Origin: Ceratothoa steindachneri
Taxonomy: Eukaryota > Arthropoda > Malacostraca > Isopoda > Cymothoidae
Direction: 5' to 3'
DNA: 64,000 bases
Assembly (NCBI GenBank): GCA_963969495.1
Contig: OZ018330.1
Coordinates: 45,686,894 to 45,750,893 of the forward strand
Each line of letters opens with the position of its first letter. The stretch's first letter is position 1. The position numbers were made by a program, and so were the translations under genes. Of the stretch, positions 33,581 to 45,588 are shown piece after piece. A model generated the notes under the pieces. That model was given only the letters and a program-made list of their open reading frames with translations. It searched no databases and was not told the DNA's origin.

Positions 33581-33636
33581 CGTAAGAACTACGCCGCCAC
33601 TGACTGGGACCATTCGGTGGCGACGTAGTTCTTACG
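33581..33636. repeat. Strong inverted repeat (20-bp stem, 16-nt loop)
   Basis: CGTAAGAACTACGCCGCCAC at 33581-33600 pairs with GTGGCGACGTAGTTCTTACG at 33617-33636, 19 of 20 positions. It lies just outside the Jockey-like element. Function unknown; it may be a transposon end or a foldback remnant. Confidence 0.7.
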
Positions 33637-33639
33637 TGG

Positions 33640-34767
33640 TGTGACTGGCAGCTGGATCGGCCTGAGTGAAAGTGTGGTTAATATCGCAATGTGGTTGCTG
33701 GGAGTTGTTGGGCCCGGCTCGCTATGGTAGTTGAAGGGAAAGCCTCTGCTTGTCATGATAATGTTAGGTTTGGTGGCTGATCTGCTAGCAGGGGTCGCAA
33801 CTAATAAAAAAAATTACCGGTAATTTATCGATAAATTAAATTTAATTACCGCGTATTTACCGATAATTTTGTATCAGTAATTTAATGTAACTTTATGATG
33901 ATTTAAGTTTACGCTCACTAAACAATTTTCTTTGGTATTTACGAAAGAAGTTAACTGTGAATTATGATAGAAAACGTTTTAGTTTAAGAGAGAAATTAGG
34001 ATCGTGTTTAGTTGTGCTATGTGAGCTATGTGTTGTTCTTTGAGAATACGAATGTTATGTATGTTTTGACGTAGTAAATCGCTGGTAATATATTTTGTAC
34101 TATGTGTTAATAATAATTATCTTCTAAAATGCTGCAGAAGTTCGTAAACTTCACAACATTATGTTGTTACATTAATTTACTAGTTGATTCTAAGTAGGCT
34201 AGCTCTAATAAATATTAATACTGCCACGTATTTTCGAGCATTTTCTTCACCAGGATTTTTCATAACAAAGATTCGATCCAAGTCTCTCTCCTGACACTAT
34301 TAATGGCTTATGTTTCTTGAAATGTTACTTCTTAAATAACCATAATAAGCAAAACTAAGCATCGCTGCCATATTCATAATTTAAAAATCTTTGTCTTGTT
34401 TTTAAAATTTTGCTTTTTAGATAAGGATAAAATTAACGTTTTTATGTTTTTGAAAAGTTATGCTTCCTATATAATTTTTAATAAGAATAAAAAACAAAAG
34501 TAAATAATGTGTTTTCGAAATATAATTATTTTTAAATGAGGGGAATATTTCTTTTTTTATGCTATACGTTCTAAATTAAGATAAAACACTTTTGATCCTC
34601 ATCATCACTTCACTAACTATAATTTAAGAAGGGGATTTTTTTGAGGATTTGAATAATTTCATCTTAGTTTGGTTATGACTTATGATTTTTAGCAAAGTTA
34701 TTTCTAGTAATTCTTTTATAATATAAAAAAAAAAAATGGTGAAGTTCAGAAAATTTATAAAAATTTA
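33640..34767. other. AT-rich intron sequence
   Basis: GCAGGGGTCGCAACT near 33787 resembles a hAT terminal repeat, followed by ACCGGTAATTTATCGATAAA. No partner end was found. No coding sequence. Confidence 0.45.
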
Positions 34768-34922
<155 letters not shown>

Positions 34923-34926
<4 letters not shown>

Positions 34927-37124
34927 GCACCACATTGCTTCGAAGAAGCAGGGTGCGGCTCTCCGCAATTGACACACTTGGCCACACACGATTTGGACTT
35001 ATCGTGTGCAACCATGGAGCAATTTACACAGACTTCGGGGGACCCCGACTTTACACGTCTATATGAGCGATTCGTATGGCCGAAGCGGTGATAGTAATAG
35101 CATCGCCGCGGCAGTGGCACGAATTACCTTCACGCGGTAGCGGTACCAACCTGCACGCACCGACTCAGGGAGCTTGTCACAGTCGAACGTGACGAAGAGT
35201 GTAGGTGTGAGTCTCGAGGCCCCTCCCTGTTTTCTCAACTCACGTTCGACCTTGACCGCCCCATGGTCGGCCAGCTCTAGGGTGATGTCCCCAATGGAGT
35301 AGTCAACGAGTTCCCTCGCATAAACTACTCCTTTCACAAAGTTCATGGTAGAGTGCGGCGTCACACTCACCGGGATGCCATGAAGTGTCCGAAGAGCACT
35401 TATCTTGGCCGCCTCGGCGGGATTCGCCAGAAGGCTCCCGTCCGAGAAACGGGTCACCTTCGGCTCTCTACCAATTGCACTAGCTAATCCTCTCCTCTGA
35501 TGGATCATGTTGCCCTTGGACAACATGGTGCCATCAGTGGAGCGAATAACGAGGAAGCGTTTGAAGCCAGCGGGCTCGAAAACGCCAGGTAACCTCTGAT
35601 TCAGGGGCCCCGATGTCATCGAAGCTCCGCCCTGTGCACTCTTGGTGTTAGTCTTAGTCAGGGGCTCCGCACACGAAGGGGGAGAGGGGCCGGATGTGCC
35701 GATCTTGGCTTGGTCGCCTACCAAAGTGGCAGTAGACTCATCCGTCCCCGCGGCCCCAGCGGATGGAGAGGAGCCCCGAGTCTTCTTTGTCTTTTTAGTC
35801 TTCTTTTTTGGAGAGGAGGGCGGGGAATGAACCCGCTTCTCACCTCCGCCGGCAGAAGCCCCCATGCCAGATGGGCCAGCCTCAGCCAGGTCCCTCTCCG
35901 AAATCGAGAAGTTCCCGGTAGTCGCGGGGGCACCTGTCGGAGGAGATCCCTCCCCTCCTTGTACTGCCTCGGAGCCCTCAGCTGTTTGAGGGAGACCTTG
36001 CATAGGGGCCGATTCGGGCTCGGTGCTTGGCGCCGAGCCCGGATTCTCCCCCATGGAAGGCCCTACCGTCTGAGACTGGGTCTCCTCAAGGACCATGTTT
36101 ATCACAGGAGGGGCATCCAGTTGGCCTTTCCGTCCCAGGACATCGCAGGTCCCCTTGGCAGCGTCGAGTCTTTTGTGGGGAGGCATAGGCCTTAACCCCG
36201 GCAAGGTTCAATATCCTTGCCAGCAGGTCTTTTGAGGGAAGCGACCGAAGGGGCCTGGCTTTCCTCTCCCCCCTAAGGGGGTTTTCCCTACCGAGCCGCT
36301 TCGATGGGGAGCGGCTGGCTTTCTTGGCAGTCCCCGTGGAAAGAAAAGAGGGGACTGCCGCTGGAAAAAGCGAGGTGCCCGAAAGCACCTCCAGAAAAGG
36401 GGGTGAGGGGGAGTCCCCTACACCCGTGGGCGTAGGAGAGAAGTAAGCATCCTCTCCGGTTAAAGAGGTATGGATGGTCCCCTGCGCAAGCACAGGGGGG
36501 GGGGGAAGGACCTCCATTTTTTTTGGTGGAGCTGCCCGAGGGCGGCTCCGTCGCTTTTTCAGGGGAAGTTGGGGGATGGGTTTTTTTTTATTTTCATCAT
36601 CGGGCATGGTGACCCTCTTTTTTATACGGGACGCAATAACACATCACCTCTTGCAGTTGTCCGCACTGCAAGAGGTACTTACAGGCCTGGCAGAGCCAGG
36701 CGCCGCCATTTCGGACCACCCCTCCCGCCTGGTGGCCTGGCAGTCCATCGGCATTGCGGCTCCACCTTAGACGCGGCGTAAAAAGATAGATTATGAAGAG
36801 GAGAGGAAAAGGGATGTGAGGAAGGTATGGGTGGGGATGAAGCAGGTTGTTAAAAAAAACCCATCCCGAACCGGATGTTAGAGGTTAGGGAACGTTGTCC
36901 CCTCCCCCCTCAGCCCCGATCTGGGACGGTTGGCTTGAGAAGAAGGTCAGCATCTACCCTGTGAAATTAGACGCTGACCAGAGAAAGTTGTGGGAGAGGT
37001 TGTATGAAAAGCAAGGAAACAAGTGTTTTGAAGGAAGGAAAAGAGGCTAAGCTGGGGTCGGATGGGGTGCTGAGTCCCGTCAGCACGGCGGCCAGGATGG
37101 AAAATCGCCGCGCCCCTTACGGGG
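34923..37124 (-). mobile_element. I-like non-LTR retrotransposon copy A, 5' half only
   Basis: Contains the 5' UTR and most of ORF1 of the same family as 39319-46094. It starts at the same point on the right (CGCCGCGCCCCTT..GGGG at about 37124). It stops on the left inside the zinc-knuckle region (after CGEPHPASSKQCGAY), where an (AT)n tract takes over. Loss of the 3' end is opposite to the usual 5' truncation of LINEs, so this is a rearranged copy. Confidence 0.85.
34927..36607 (-). pseudogene. ORF1 (gag-like) of I-like element copy A, frameshifted
   Basis: Starts at the ATG at 36607 (MPDDENKKKPIPQLPLKKRR). It is open to 36086, then continues in another frame (36204-35059: a Pro/Ser/Lys-rich N-terminus, then GFKRFLVIRSTDGTMLSKGN, TMNFVKGVVYARELVDYSIG and LTPTLFVTFDCDKLPESVRA). 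It shifts again for the CCHC region (35120-34927: CYYYHRFGHTNRS, CVNCSMVAHDKSKSCVAKC, CVNCGEPHPASSKQC). The first knuckle has lost a cysteine (Tyr). This is the nucleic-acid-binding ORF1 protein of I/R1-type elements, here broken by at least two frameshifts and a 3' truncation. Confidence 0.8.
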
Positions 37125-37139
37125 CAGCACTTCTGGGGC

Positions 37140-37800
37140 TACCTTTGTGAGACGAAAAATTGGAAAGGAATTTCGCCCTGCTTGTGTGGTACCAACTGTA
37201 AATCATGGAGATAGTTATATCATGGTATGGGATGCATTCTTCATGTAACACGTTCTAAGAGACATCTATCCAGAAATTGAATCCCACAACACCAAGAAAT
37301 GAAGTTATATTTCAGCAGGACAATGACCCATGCTATACATCCACCCACACCAAGAATTGAGAAAAGGGAATCACCCATAAAGAATGGTCACCACAGACCA
37401 CTTTTAACAATAGAACACTTGTGAAAAGTGCTTGAAAAAGCAAAAAGAAGTACCACAAGTACAAATAAATCAGAACTGTAGGAAAAATTACAAGCTGAGT
37501 GGGGAAAAATAGCGTCAGGAATTTATAAAATTTTGCGAAATTCATGTCACGAAGAATTATGGTGGTAATTAAAGCAAAACGGGGGTCCTACAAAGTATTA
37601 AAATATCAAAATTAATATACATGAATATATACTGCATTCATTTACCACAAATGTCTAATTACATTATATGAATGATTCCATAGGATGATTTATACTTTTG
37701 ACCAAGTGTGTATGGTATGAGCTTTAATAAAGAAATTCACCCTAATTCCAACTATGCATTGGTTTTAGTAAAAAAATAAAAGCATTGAAACGTAAATGAA
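37140..37800 (+). pseudogene. Tc1-like transposase fragment
   Basis: Plus-strand pieces in different frames: VPTVNHGDSYIMVWD-like sequence near 37190, YFQQDNDPCYTS-like near 37310, and KLQAEWGKIASGIYK near 37485 followed by SRRIMVVIKAKRGSYKV. These follow the order of a Tc1 transposase catalytic domain through to its C-terminus. Frameshifted; inactive. Abuts the 5' end of I-like copy A. Confidence 0.75.
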
Positions 37801-38452
37801 GTTTGCAACTCTATATATTCCTACCCAGTGTGGTGGTACCTTTTGAGGTTAAAACTGAAACTGAACCCGCAAACCAAGTTCAATCAAGATTACCTCATCC
37901 AACAAACCCATATAAAAGTAATAAAAAACAGACAAAAACAATCAATGTCTTTATTCTCCATAGACAAACTAGAACAAAAGGTTAAATTTATCCATATAGC
38001 TGCTATATTATAATTTAATTATAAGGTAGATGTCTCAAACATTAGTAAAAATAAATTACATTCAAACAGTCAACCCTTCAAAAAATGTGAAATTGTATAT
38101 AGAGTGGGAACAAGACATTTTTTCACGTACAAAAAGAATTATTTGATAACGCATCTTTTATCAGTTGCCAAGGTTGCAAAACTACCAATCCATTTGATAG
38201 TAAGACGCTTCGAGAGCGTTCCACGAGAAAATGAAACCGAGTGATCCACCAAGAGAGGTTAAATATTTGACTAAAAGGAAAACGAAACAGGTATAACCAA
38301 CTATAGCAGGTTAGTGTATAAATAAGGGGGGCAGTGAAGGATGAGGTGAGTAAATAGAATAGAAATAGTTAAACATATTCATTATGACAAAAAAAACCCA
38401 CAGTAACAAAAGGGTTATAAACCTCCAGGAATAGGTTTGCACGCAAGGGCAC
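37801..38452. other. Sequence downstream of terminal exon A
   Basis: AT-rich, no gene recognised. Likely 3' UTR of the exon A isoform plus intron. Confidence 0.5.
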
Positions 38453-38803
38453 TCAGAAATACAAACTAGACACCGCTTGGGAGAGAGGAACAAACGCCGA
38501 AGGAACAGATAAAAGATCGGTTCCCTTCACTGGGAAGTGACGGCGGGGCTGTGGACAGTGTACCCCCTTAACGTGCCTCTTAAGGGTGATCCTTTGTGTT
38601 GCCCTATAAGGGCAGTAAGGGCAATGAAAGGGCCGCTCGCCCGTGTGGATCCGCAAATGCTCGATCAGTTTGGAGGGCCAGGCAAACCGCTTGTCACAGA
38701 CGCCGCAGGTGCGATCGTCCTGGGCGCAGAAACCGTGCGACATCGCCATGAATCGGGGCTCAATTTCACCAGGAGAGACGCCAGAGACGAAACAGGAGTC
38801 ACC
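38453..38803 (-). CDS. Alternative terminal exon A: C2H2 finger pair
   Basis: The acceptor CTTCCACCACAG|GGTGAC at 38803 opens a phase-0 exon of 116 codons plus stop. A short leader (GDSCFVSGVSPGEIEPRFMA) precedes finger 1, CGVCDKRFAWPSKLIEHLRI-H (C-x2-C-x12-H-x3-H), a canonical HTGERPF linker, and finger 2, CPYCPYRATQRITLKRHVKG-VH (C-x2-C-x12-H-x4-H). A 31-residue tail ending VSSLYF follows. This is the finger-pair layout typical of lola terminal exons. The fingers bind DNA, so each terminal exon gives the shared BTB head a different specificity. It is the first intact terminal exon downstream of the head, after 9 kb of retrotransposon-filled intron. Confidence 0.9.
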   Translation of the reverse strand, partial: GDSCFVSGVSPGEIEPRFMAMSHGFCAQDDRTCGVCDKRFAWPSKLIEHLRIHTGERPFHCPYCPYRATQRITLKRHVKGVHCPQPRRHFPVKGTDLLSVPSAFVPLSQAVSSLYF

Positions 38804-39220
38804 CTGTGGTGGAAGGAGGAGGCAAATGATCAGGTTATTCAGGGAACAGTAGTATGGATGGTAAGAAAAGCAAGTAGACAGGATACTCAAAAGCACTGCT
38901 TTATTACTCATTCTATTACTATATGATTTCACAATCACGCATAGTTTTCAATAGAATTATAAAAACAAACTATGCTAACATATATTAATGTTTATAATAC
39001 GTTGCATCTGGGTGATTTATAAACATACAACCATATACATCGGGTAAACTCAGTGATGACTACCAAATTGACTAAACATTAGGATCTCGCGGAATTTCTT
39101 TGGGAGTTATTTGTGTCAAAGCGTCTGATTCCCGAGCCAGGTTCAGATTTGGTCTGGGATTCACAGACAAGGGTGCAAACAGAATTAATAAGAACCGTTC
39201 TATATACCATCTTTTCTACA

Positions 39221-39318
39221 TCAGTACAAGTCTTTAAACTGAGGCGGGTGAAGGGCCACCATATGACGCTTCAAATTGTTACTCTGGTTGGACTTGTAGG
39301 GACAGAGAGGACCGGCGA
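39221..39318 (-). pseudogene. Retrotransposon-broken zinc-finger terminal exon (second finger only)
   Basis: The minus strand reads PLCPYKSNQSNNLKRHMVAL and then HPPQFKDLY with a TGA stop at 39223-39221. This is a clear second C2H2 finger plus C-terminal tail of a lola-type terminal exon. The first zinc-binding cysteine codon is GGT (Gly) where TGT is expected. Two codons upstream the sequence runs straight into the A-tail (plus-strand T-run 39319-39331) of the I-like retrotransposon. The first finger and splice acceptor are not found on the far side of that element (from 46095), so they have been lost or moved. This would have been the most 5' terminal exon of the series. Certainly not functional as seen. 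Confidence 0.85.
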
Positions 39319-39548
39319 TTTTTTTTTTTTTAACGGGCTATCTGGCGACTGCCCACTTAGGCAAAAGTCGCCACAATCAAACAACCTAGTTCTAGACTAC
39401 TTTAAAATAAAAATTAGAAAACAAAACAACGATAAAAAGAGATGACAATTAGGAAGCAAGCTCCGGCGTGGGGGGGGAGGGACCCCTCCACCAGGCGTAG
39501 GAGCGTGCGACCTAGAAAGAAAACAATAAAAAAAAGGACAAAACCTAG

Positions 39549-42500
39549 TTAAATAAAAGGGAGAAGGCAGGCCTCCCCCCAAAAGTCTATCAGTTCACCA
39601 GTCATGGTGCACGCACTCGTCCCGAGTACAAGGGACAGGCGGTAGCGACCCCGCCCATCCCGGTACCAGGACAGGTATCGTGCGCGAAGATCACCCAGAC
39701 TGGGGACGACGCAGTCGTCACAATAGGGCGCAGGCGAGCGCTCCATCAAATAGCGATGCGTCACACGAGTGTGTCCGATTCGGAAACGAGAGAAAGCGAC
39801 CTGAAGCCGTCGCGGCATTGGGGGATAGGTCCATGGGAACAGTCGCGGCGCAAAGGCACGCAACTTTAAGTTCCCTTCGCCAGTCTCCCATCTTATTTGC
39901 CAAGCAGTCCGAAGAGCTGCCCGTATTCCTGCCATGTAGTCGGTGTGAGGAAGAGCGAAACGCTGGTCCGGTCGCAGAGTCCTCGCGGACTCTTTGGCGC
40001 CGTCATACCCCGCAATTCCTACATGTCCAGGAACCCAGCAGAAGATAATCTGGACATCCGCCAGGCTCGCCAAAACCGTGGCGTCACGGATATCGCGAAC
40101 CAGGAAATGCGGAGATTCCAATGCCCCGAGAGAACTCAGGGCGCATTGTGAGTCACTATATATCACAATCCGGTCTCCGAACTTGGCGCGTCGTGTGATC
40201 TCGCGTACCGAGTAGTGTATTGCCACCAATTCGGCCGTGAAGACAGACGCAGCGCCTGGCAGAGCCCCGCTGACTTCAAACAGAGGGGATACGGCGTGGA
40301 AGCCGACCCCCTCTTCGTACTTGGACCCATCCGTATACACTGGCACGGTTCCAGCGTGACACGATGTGTGCTCCAAAAAGGTCGAACGCAATACTGCCGG
40401 CGTTGTACAAGCTTTGGGAGCAGAGGCGTGGCGACAAATAGCCAAACGTGGTACCCTCCAGGGTGGTGTCCTGGGCAGAACCAGGGGCGCTACCGGCCCG
40501 AGAGCTATACGTAGCTCCCGAAGGAGTTTCCTGGCCCTAAACCCAAAGGGCTTAGGGTATGACTGGCGTCTCTCGGCGGCATAGGCACCGTCGAGATCAG
40601 CTGCAGATGCAGTGAAATCTGTTGGCGACTGAGGGAGGCGCCGGGCTCGCGCGTACAGGCTAGTGATGCACTGCACGCGGCGCAGAGCGAGTGCCATCTC
40701 CCCAGCATCGGCCAACAGGCTCTCAATGGGGGAAGTGCGGGATGCACCGGTCGCAAGGCGATGGGCGGTGTGGTGGATCGAGGCCACCTTCGGCACTAAA
40801 CGCTCGGCGCGGATGCATAAAACTCGCATCCGTAGTCGAGCTTCGAACGAACAAAGGATGGATAAAAAAGTAGGGCAGTAGCCCTATCAGCGCCCCAAGC
40901 GCTGAACGTCACGGAACGGAGAATATCCATGGCGCGGGTACAAGGTACCCTAAGGCTGCGAATATAAACGTCCCAGGTGAGGCGTCGGTTGAATACAAGA
41001 CCAAGGAAACGGTGTGAATCAACCACATTCAGGCGCACCCCATTAAGAAACAAATCTGGGTCGGGGTGAAGCCGTGGATGGCGGGAGAAGTGCACCAGCT
41101 TAGTCTTGGCCAAAGAAACTGAAACCTGTGAGCTTCCGCATAGCGAGAGACGCGGTTTAATGCCTGTTGGAATCGACGCTCCAGAGTTGGCATCTGGGCC
41201 GGGCCAAGAGAGATTGAAAGGTCGTCCACGTAGAACGTAGAGAGAACATCTTCCGGGAGCACCGAGGTGATGCCGTTGATGCTCAGGGCAAAGAGTGTGA
41301 CAGAGGACACTTCCCTGCGGGACAACCTCTTCCTGCTCCTTTGGGCCGGAGAGGGGTCCCCCCCACCGGTACGCGGAATCAACTTTCTCGAAAAAATTCA
41401 GATATAAACATTGGGAGGCGGCCCTCGCCCCCATTGTGTGGAGAGTCTCCATGATACCGTATCGCCATGCGGTATCATAGGCCTTCTCCAGATCGAAAAA
41501 CACCGTGGCGTAGTGCTGTCTACGAAGGAAGGCCTCACAGACGGCCTTTTCCAGTCGGAGCAGAGCATCCGACGTGGAGTGGAACTTGCGGAAGCCGCAC
41601 TGTGCAGAAGACAGATAACCTCCGCTGTCCAGGATAGAGGCTAATCTAACATTTACCAATTTCTCCATCAATTTGCACACGCAAGAGGTTAGAGAGATTG
41701 GGCGGAAACCGGTCGGAGTAGAGTGATCTCTCCCCGGTTTGCGAAAGGCGAGCACAGTAGCGATTCGCCAGGAATCTGGGAGGAGACCCTCCACCCAGAT
41801 CCTGTTGAATAAATCTAACACAAAAGCCATGCCTCACTCACCCAAGTGTCGAAGCATGGCGTACGGGACATCGTCCAGACCATGGGCGGTGTCCGCGCAC
41901 GAAGCAAGAGCGGAGCCCAACTCACTCACAGTAAACCTGTCGTTGAAGGGTTCTCCGCCTCTGGAGTAAAGTTCAGCCGGCGGCCTTCCGCGACACCACG
42001 ACGTGCATTGAATGCTGGCGGAGCAGCATCTCGGCTAGAGAATGCGGAAAAAGCGGTCGCGAACGATTCCGCCACGGACGCGGGGTCCGAGATTGCGCTT
42101 CCCATTCTCCGGAAGAACGGCAGCGTGGTCCTGCGAGAACTTGCCCCGAATCCTTGTGACTTGCTTCCACACCTCTGCTAGATGGGTCTTCCCGTTAAGT
42201 GAAGACACGTATGCCCGCCAAGAAGAGCCGCGGGCGTGCTTCGAAATATACCGGAACATAGCCCTAGCCCGAAGAAATTCAGCGAAATCGTTCGGGCGGC
42301 GCTTATAGCGCATGTAGACATAATGCTTCTGTTTGAGGGCCGTCTCATAATCGGCCGACCTCCAAGGGAGTGTTCGGCGTGCAAAACTGCCAGACGTAAT
42401 GGGAATAGTAGTTAGGCAAGCGGCGATGAGGTTGCCGGTGAAGAACTCAACGGCCTCATCTACCGACCTAAACTCTCGACTGAGATAGAGAATTCAGTCA

Positions 42501-43225
42501 TTTCCTGAAATGCAGGCCACCGCGCACGCGCCAAGCACCACCGAGGTGGGCTCTCCGGCGGCAGTTGCCCTGAAAATGATATTAGAATGGGAAAGTGATC
42601 ACTACCATAGAGGTCATCGACCTCCCCCCCCCCCAATCAAAATCAGGCTGTGCATCCGAAGAGCACAAAGATAGGTCAAGGCAAGAAAATGAAGCGGTTC
42701 TCGGACAGTGATGAGTAAACTCATCCATGTTTAAGACACTGATCTCAAGCTTTCGGATCAGATCGGCAAGGAGTGTCCCCTGGAATTTATTGAGTAATCT
42801 TCCCAGAGAGGATGCCTGCCGTTCAGATCTCCAAGCAAGAGATAGGGCCTCGGCAACCGTGCCACGACGCGGCGAAAGTCCCCCGCGTCGAAGACAGCTG
42901 ACGGTGGAATGTACGCAGAAATGATAGTATACCTCCGATCCAGGTGAAGTTTCACAGCCAGTGCCTGAAAGGAGCTATCTAAAGTGAGAAAGAACGGAGA
43001 CATCATTCCGGGTGTAAACCGCGCATCCCCCAGCGCGGCCATCCCGCGGTGGTGGGGTCGCAAGAACCTTATACCTCGGGAGAGCGGGCAGGGGGCACGC
43101 GCCTAGAATGGTCTACTGCAGAAAAATAGCTAACGGGGAACGGGACGAGACGAGCCTCCGCAGCTCCTCCCAGTTGGCCCGGAGTCCACGGCAATTCCAT
43201 TGAAGGAATATGCGCTCCAGGCCTA
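39549..43225 (-). pseudogene. ORF2 (endonuclease-RT-RNase H) of I-like element copy B
   Basis: Begins near 43217 with an APE-type endonuclease start (LERIFLQWNCRGLRANWEEL). It continues at 43063-42758 (YTIISAYIPPSAVFDAG, YLLLGDLNGRHPLWED). RT follows at 41830-41029 (GLLPDSWRIATVLAFRKPGR, FRPISLTSCVCKLMEKLVN, then LSTFYVDDLSIS with the YVDD box in a shifted frame). RNase H is at about 40360-39900 (VPVYTDGSKYEEGVGFHAV, IVIYSDSQCALSSLG, FCWVPGHVGIAGYDGAK). The tail is FSRFRIGHTRVTHRYLMERS. A 3' CCHC-like motif (CDDC) has lost about 32 bp between CAGACTGGG-type short repeats; the intact version is at 54954-55187. Domain order with RNase H indicates the I superfamily. Broken by frameshifts. Confidence 0.82.
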
Positions 43226-43249
43226 GCTCGGAGGAGATGCGGGGGCCCT

Positions 43250-45588
43250 CCTCGAACAGAAGACGCTCACACGAAGGGCCGTACGCTTCCCGGAGGCAGA
43301 ACCCCGGGCGCTGTCGCCTTCGAGGACTTATTAGGGGAGGTTGGGCTCGCCATGCGAGTCTTTCCCTCCCTCCGCCTCGAAACCTTAGTCGGGCGTTGCG
43401 GCTTCGGAAGCGGGGGGCCCTCTTTTCGAGGAACCACCGTCTACGAGCCACTCGGTCCACCACATGGCGTGGGCGAACGAGCCGAAGCTCCTTTGTTGAT
43501 GTCCTCCTTTCGAGGGACAGCTTTAGGAATCCCGGAAGATGGCCTGACGACCAACTTCAGGGGTGTTTCCCCCTGTAAGTCTAATGACTCGGTGGAGGCG
43601 CGTGGCCGTTTCGCCTTACGGGAAATGGTCACGCTGGGGAAAGGAGGGGGGAGCCCTGGTTTTAGCCGGGGCTGGGTATGAACCCTTTTTGCCACCAGCT
43701 TTACCAGGGGAGCGCCCGGGTTGAGTAGAACCCGCAGAAGGGCTCTAAATGGGCGCGGAAACAACCGTGCTCGTTCGCCTGGATGGGCCAGGAGCAGAGG
43801 GTGCCTTTCTAACTATTGCGGCATATGACGTCCCAGGCAGAGCCGGGTGCGCCAGGACCAAGTCCTTAGCCTCGCAGAATGAGAGTCGATCCTGGGACTT
43901 AACGGCCAGGATTTCTTTCTCAAAGAGATATGCACCACACTGCTTCGAAGAAGCGGGGTGCGGCTCTCCGCAATTGGCCACACACGAATGAGACTTATCG
44001 TGTGCGGCCTTGGTGCAATTTAAACAGACTTCGGGTGACCCCGACTTTGCACGTCAACAAGAACGATTCGTATGGCCGAAGCGGTGACAGTAATAGCATC
44101 GCCGCGGCAGTGGCACGAATGCCTTTACGCGTTAGCGGTACCAACCGGCACGCTCCGACTCAGGGAGCTTGTCACAGTCGAACGTCACGAAGAGTGTAGA
44201 GGTGGGTCTCGAGGCCCCTCCATGTTTTCTCATCACACGTTCGACCTTGACCGCCCCATGGTCGGCCAGCTCTAAGGTGATGTCCTCTATGGAGTAGTCA
44301 ACGAGTTCCCTCGCATAAACTACTCCTTTCACAAAGTTCATGGTAGAGTGCGGCGTCACGCTCACCGGAGGGCCATGAAGTGTCCGAAGAGCACTTATCT
44401 TGGCCGCCTTGGCGGGATTCGCCAGAAGGCTCCCGTCCGAGAAACGGCTCACATTCGGCTCTCTACCAATTGCACTAGCTAATCCTCTCCTCTGATGGAT
44501 CATGTTGCCCTTGGCCAACATGCTGCCATCAGTGGAGCGAATGACGAGGAAGCGTTTGAAGCCAGCGGGCTCGAAAACGCCAGGTAACCTCTGAATGAGG
44601 GGCCCCGATGTCATCGAGGCTCCGCCGTGTGCAATTTTGGTCTTAGTCATAGTCAGGGTCTCCGCACACACACAGGGGGATAGAAGGGCTGGATGTGCCA
44701 ATCTTAGCTTGGTCGATTGCCAAAGTGGCAGCAGACCCATCCGTCCACGCAGCCCCCGCGGATGGAGAGGGGACCCCCCCCCCCGTCTTTTTCTTTTTAG
44801 GAGAGGAGGGCGGGGAATGAACCCGCTTCTCACCTCCGCCAGCAGGAGCCCCCAGGCCAAATGGACCGGCCTCAGCCAGGTCCTTCTCCGAAATGGAGAA
44901 GGTCCTGGTGGTCGCAGGGGCATCGGGTGGAGGAGATCCCTCCCCTCCTTGTACTGCCTCGGAGGCCCCAGCCGTTTGGGGAGGACCTTGCATAGGGGCG
45001 GATTCGGGTTCGGTGCTTGGCGCCAAGCCCGGATTCCCCCCCATGGAAGGCCATACCGTCTGAGGCTGGGTTGCCTCAAGGACCATGTCTATTACAGGAG
45101 GGTCCTCCAGTTGGCCATCCCCTCCCAGGACATCGAATGTCCCGTTGGCAGAGTCACCAGTCATGTGTGAGGACGCACAGGCCTTGACCCCTGGCAAGGT
45201 TTAATATTCTTGCCAGCGTCTTTTGAGGGAAGCGACCGAAGGGGCCTGGCTTCCCTCTTCCCCCTAAGGGGGTTTACCCTACCGAACCGCTTCAATGGGG
45301 AGCGGTCGGCAATGGGCTGCCTGCTGGCTTTCTTGGCAGTCACATTGGAAATAAACAGGGAGGTGCCCGAAAGCACCTCCAGAGAAGGGGGTGAGGGGGA
45401 GTCCCCTACACCCGTAGTCGTAGGAGAGGAGTAAGCCTCCTTTCCGGTTAGAGAAATATGGAGGGTTCCCTGCGCAAGCACATTGGGGAGGAGGCCTCCA
45501 TTTTTTCGGTGGAGCTGCCCGAGGGCTGCTCCGTCGTTGGTACAGGTGGAATTAAGGGGATTTTTGGTTTATACTTATCATTGGGCAT
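43250..45588 (-). pseudogene. ORF1 (gag-like) of I-like element copy B, frameshifted
   Basis: Starts at the ATG at 45588 (MPNDKYKPKIP...). The reading moves between frames. It includes a Pro/Ser-rich segment at 45197-44643; the RNA-binding-type core around 44620-44160 (GFKRFLVIRSTDGSMLAKGN, TMNFVKGVVYARELVDYSIE, TSTLFVTFDCDKLPESERAG); a knuckle region around 44130-43930 ending CGEPHPASSKQCGAYLFEKE; and a basic tail to about 43250. A segment of the first knuckles is damaged. Homologous to copy A ORF1. ORF2 begins immediately downstream. Confidence 0.75.

Noticed and set aside
35642..36781. Plus-strand ORFs (up to 161 codons) opposite ORF1
   Set aside because: Antisense to a recognisable retrotransposon gag-like ORF; no independent evidence.
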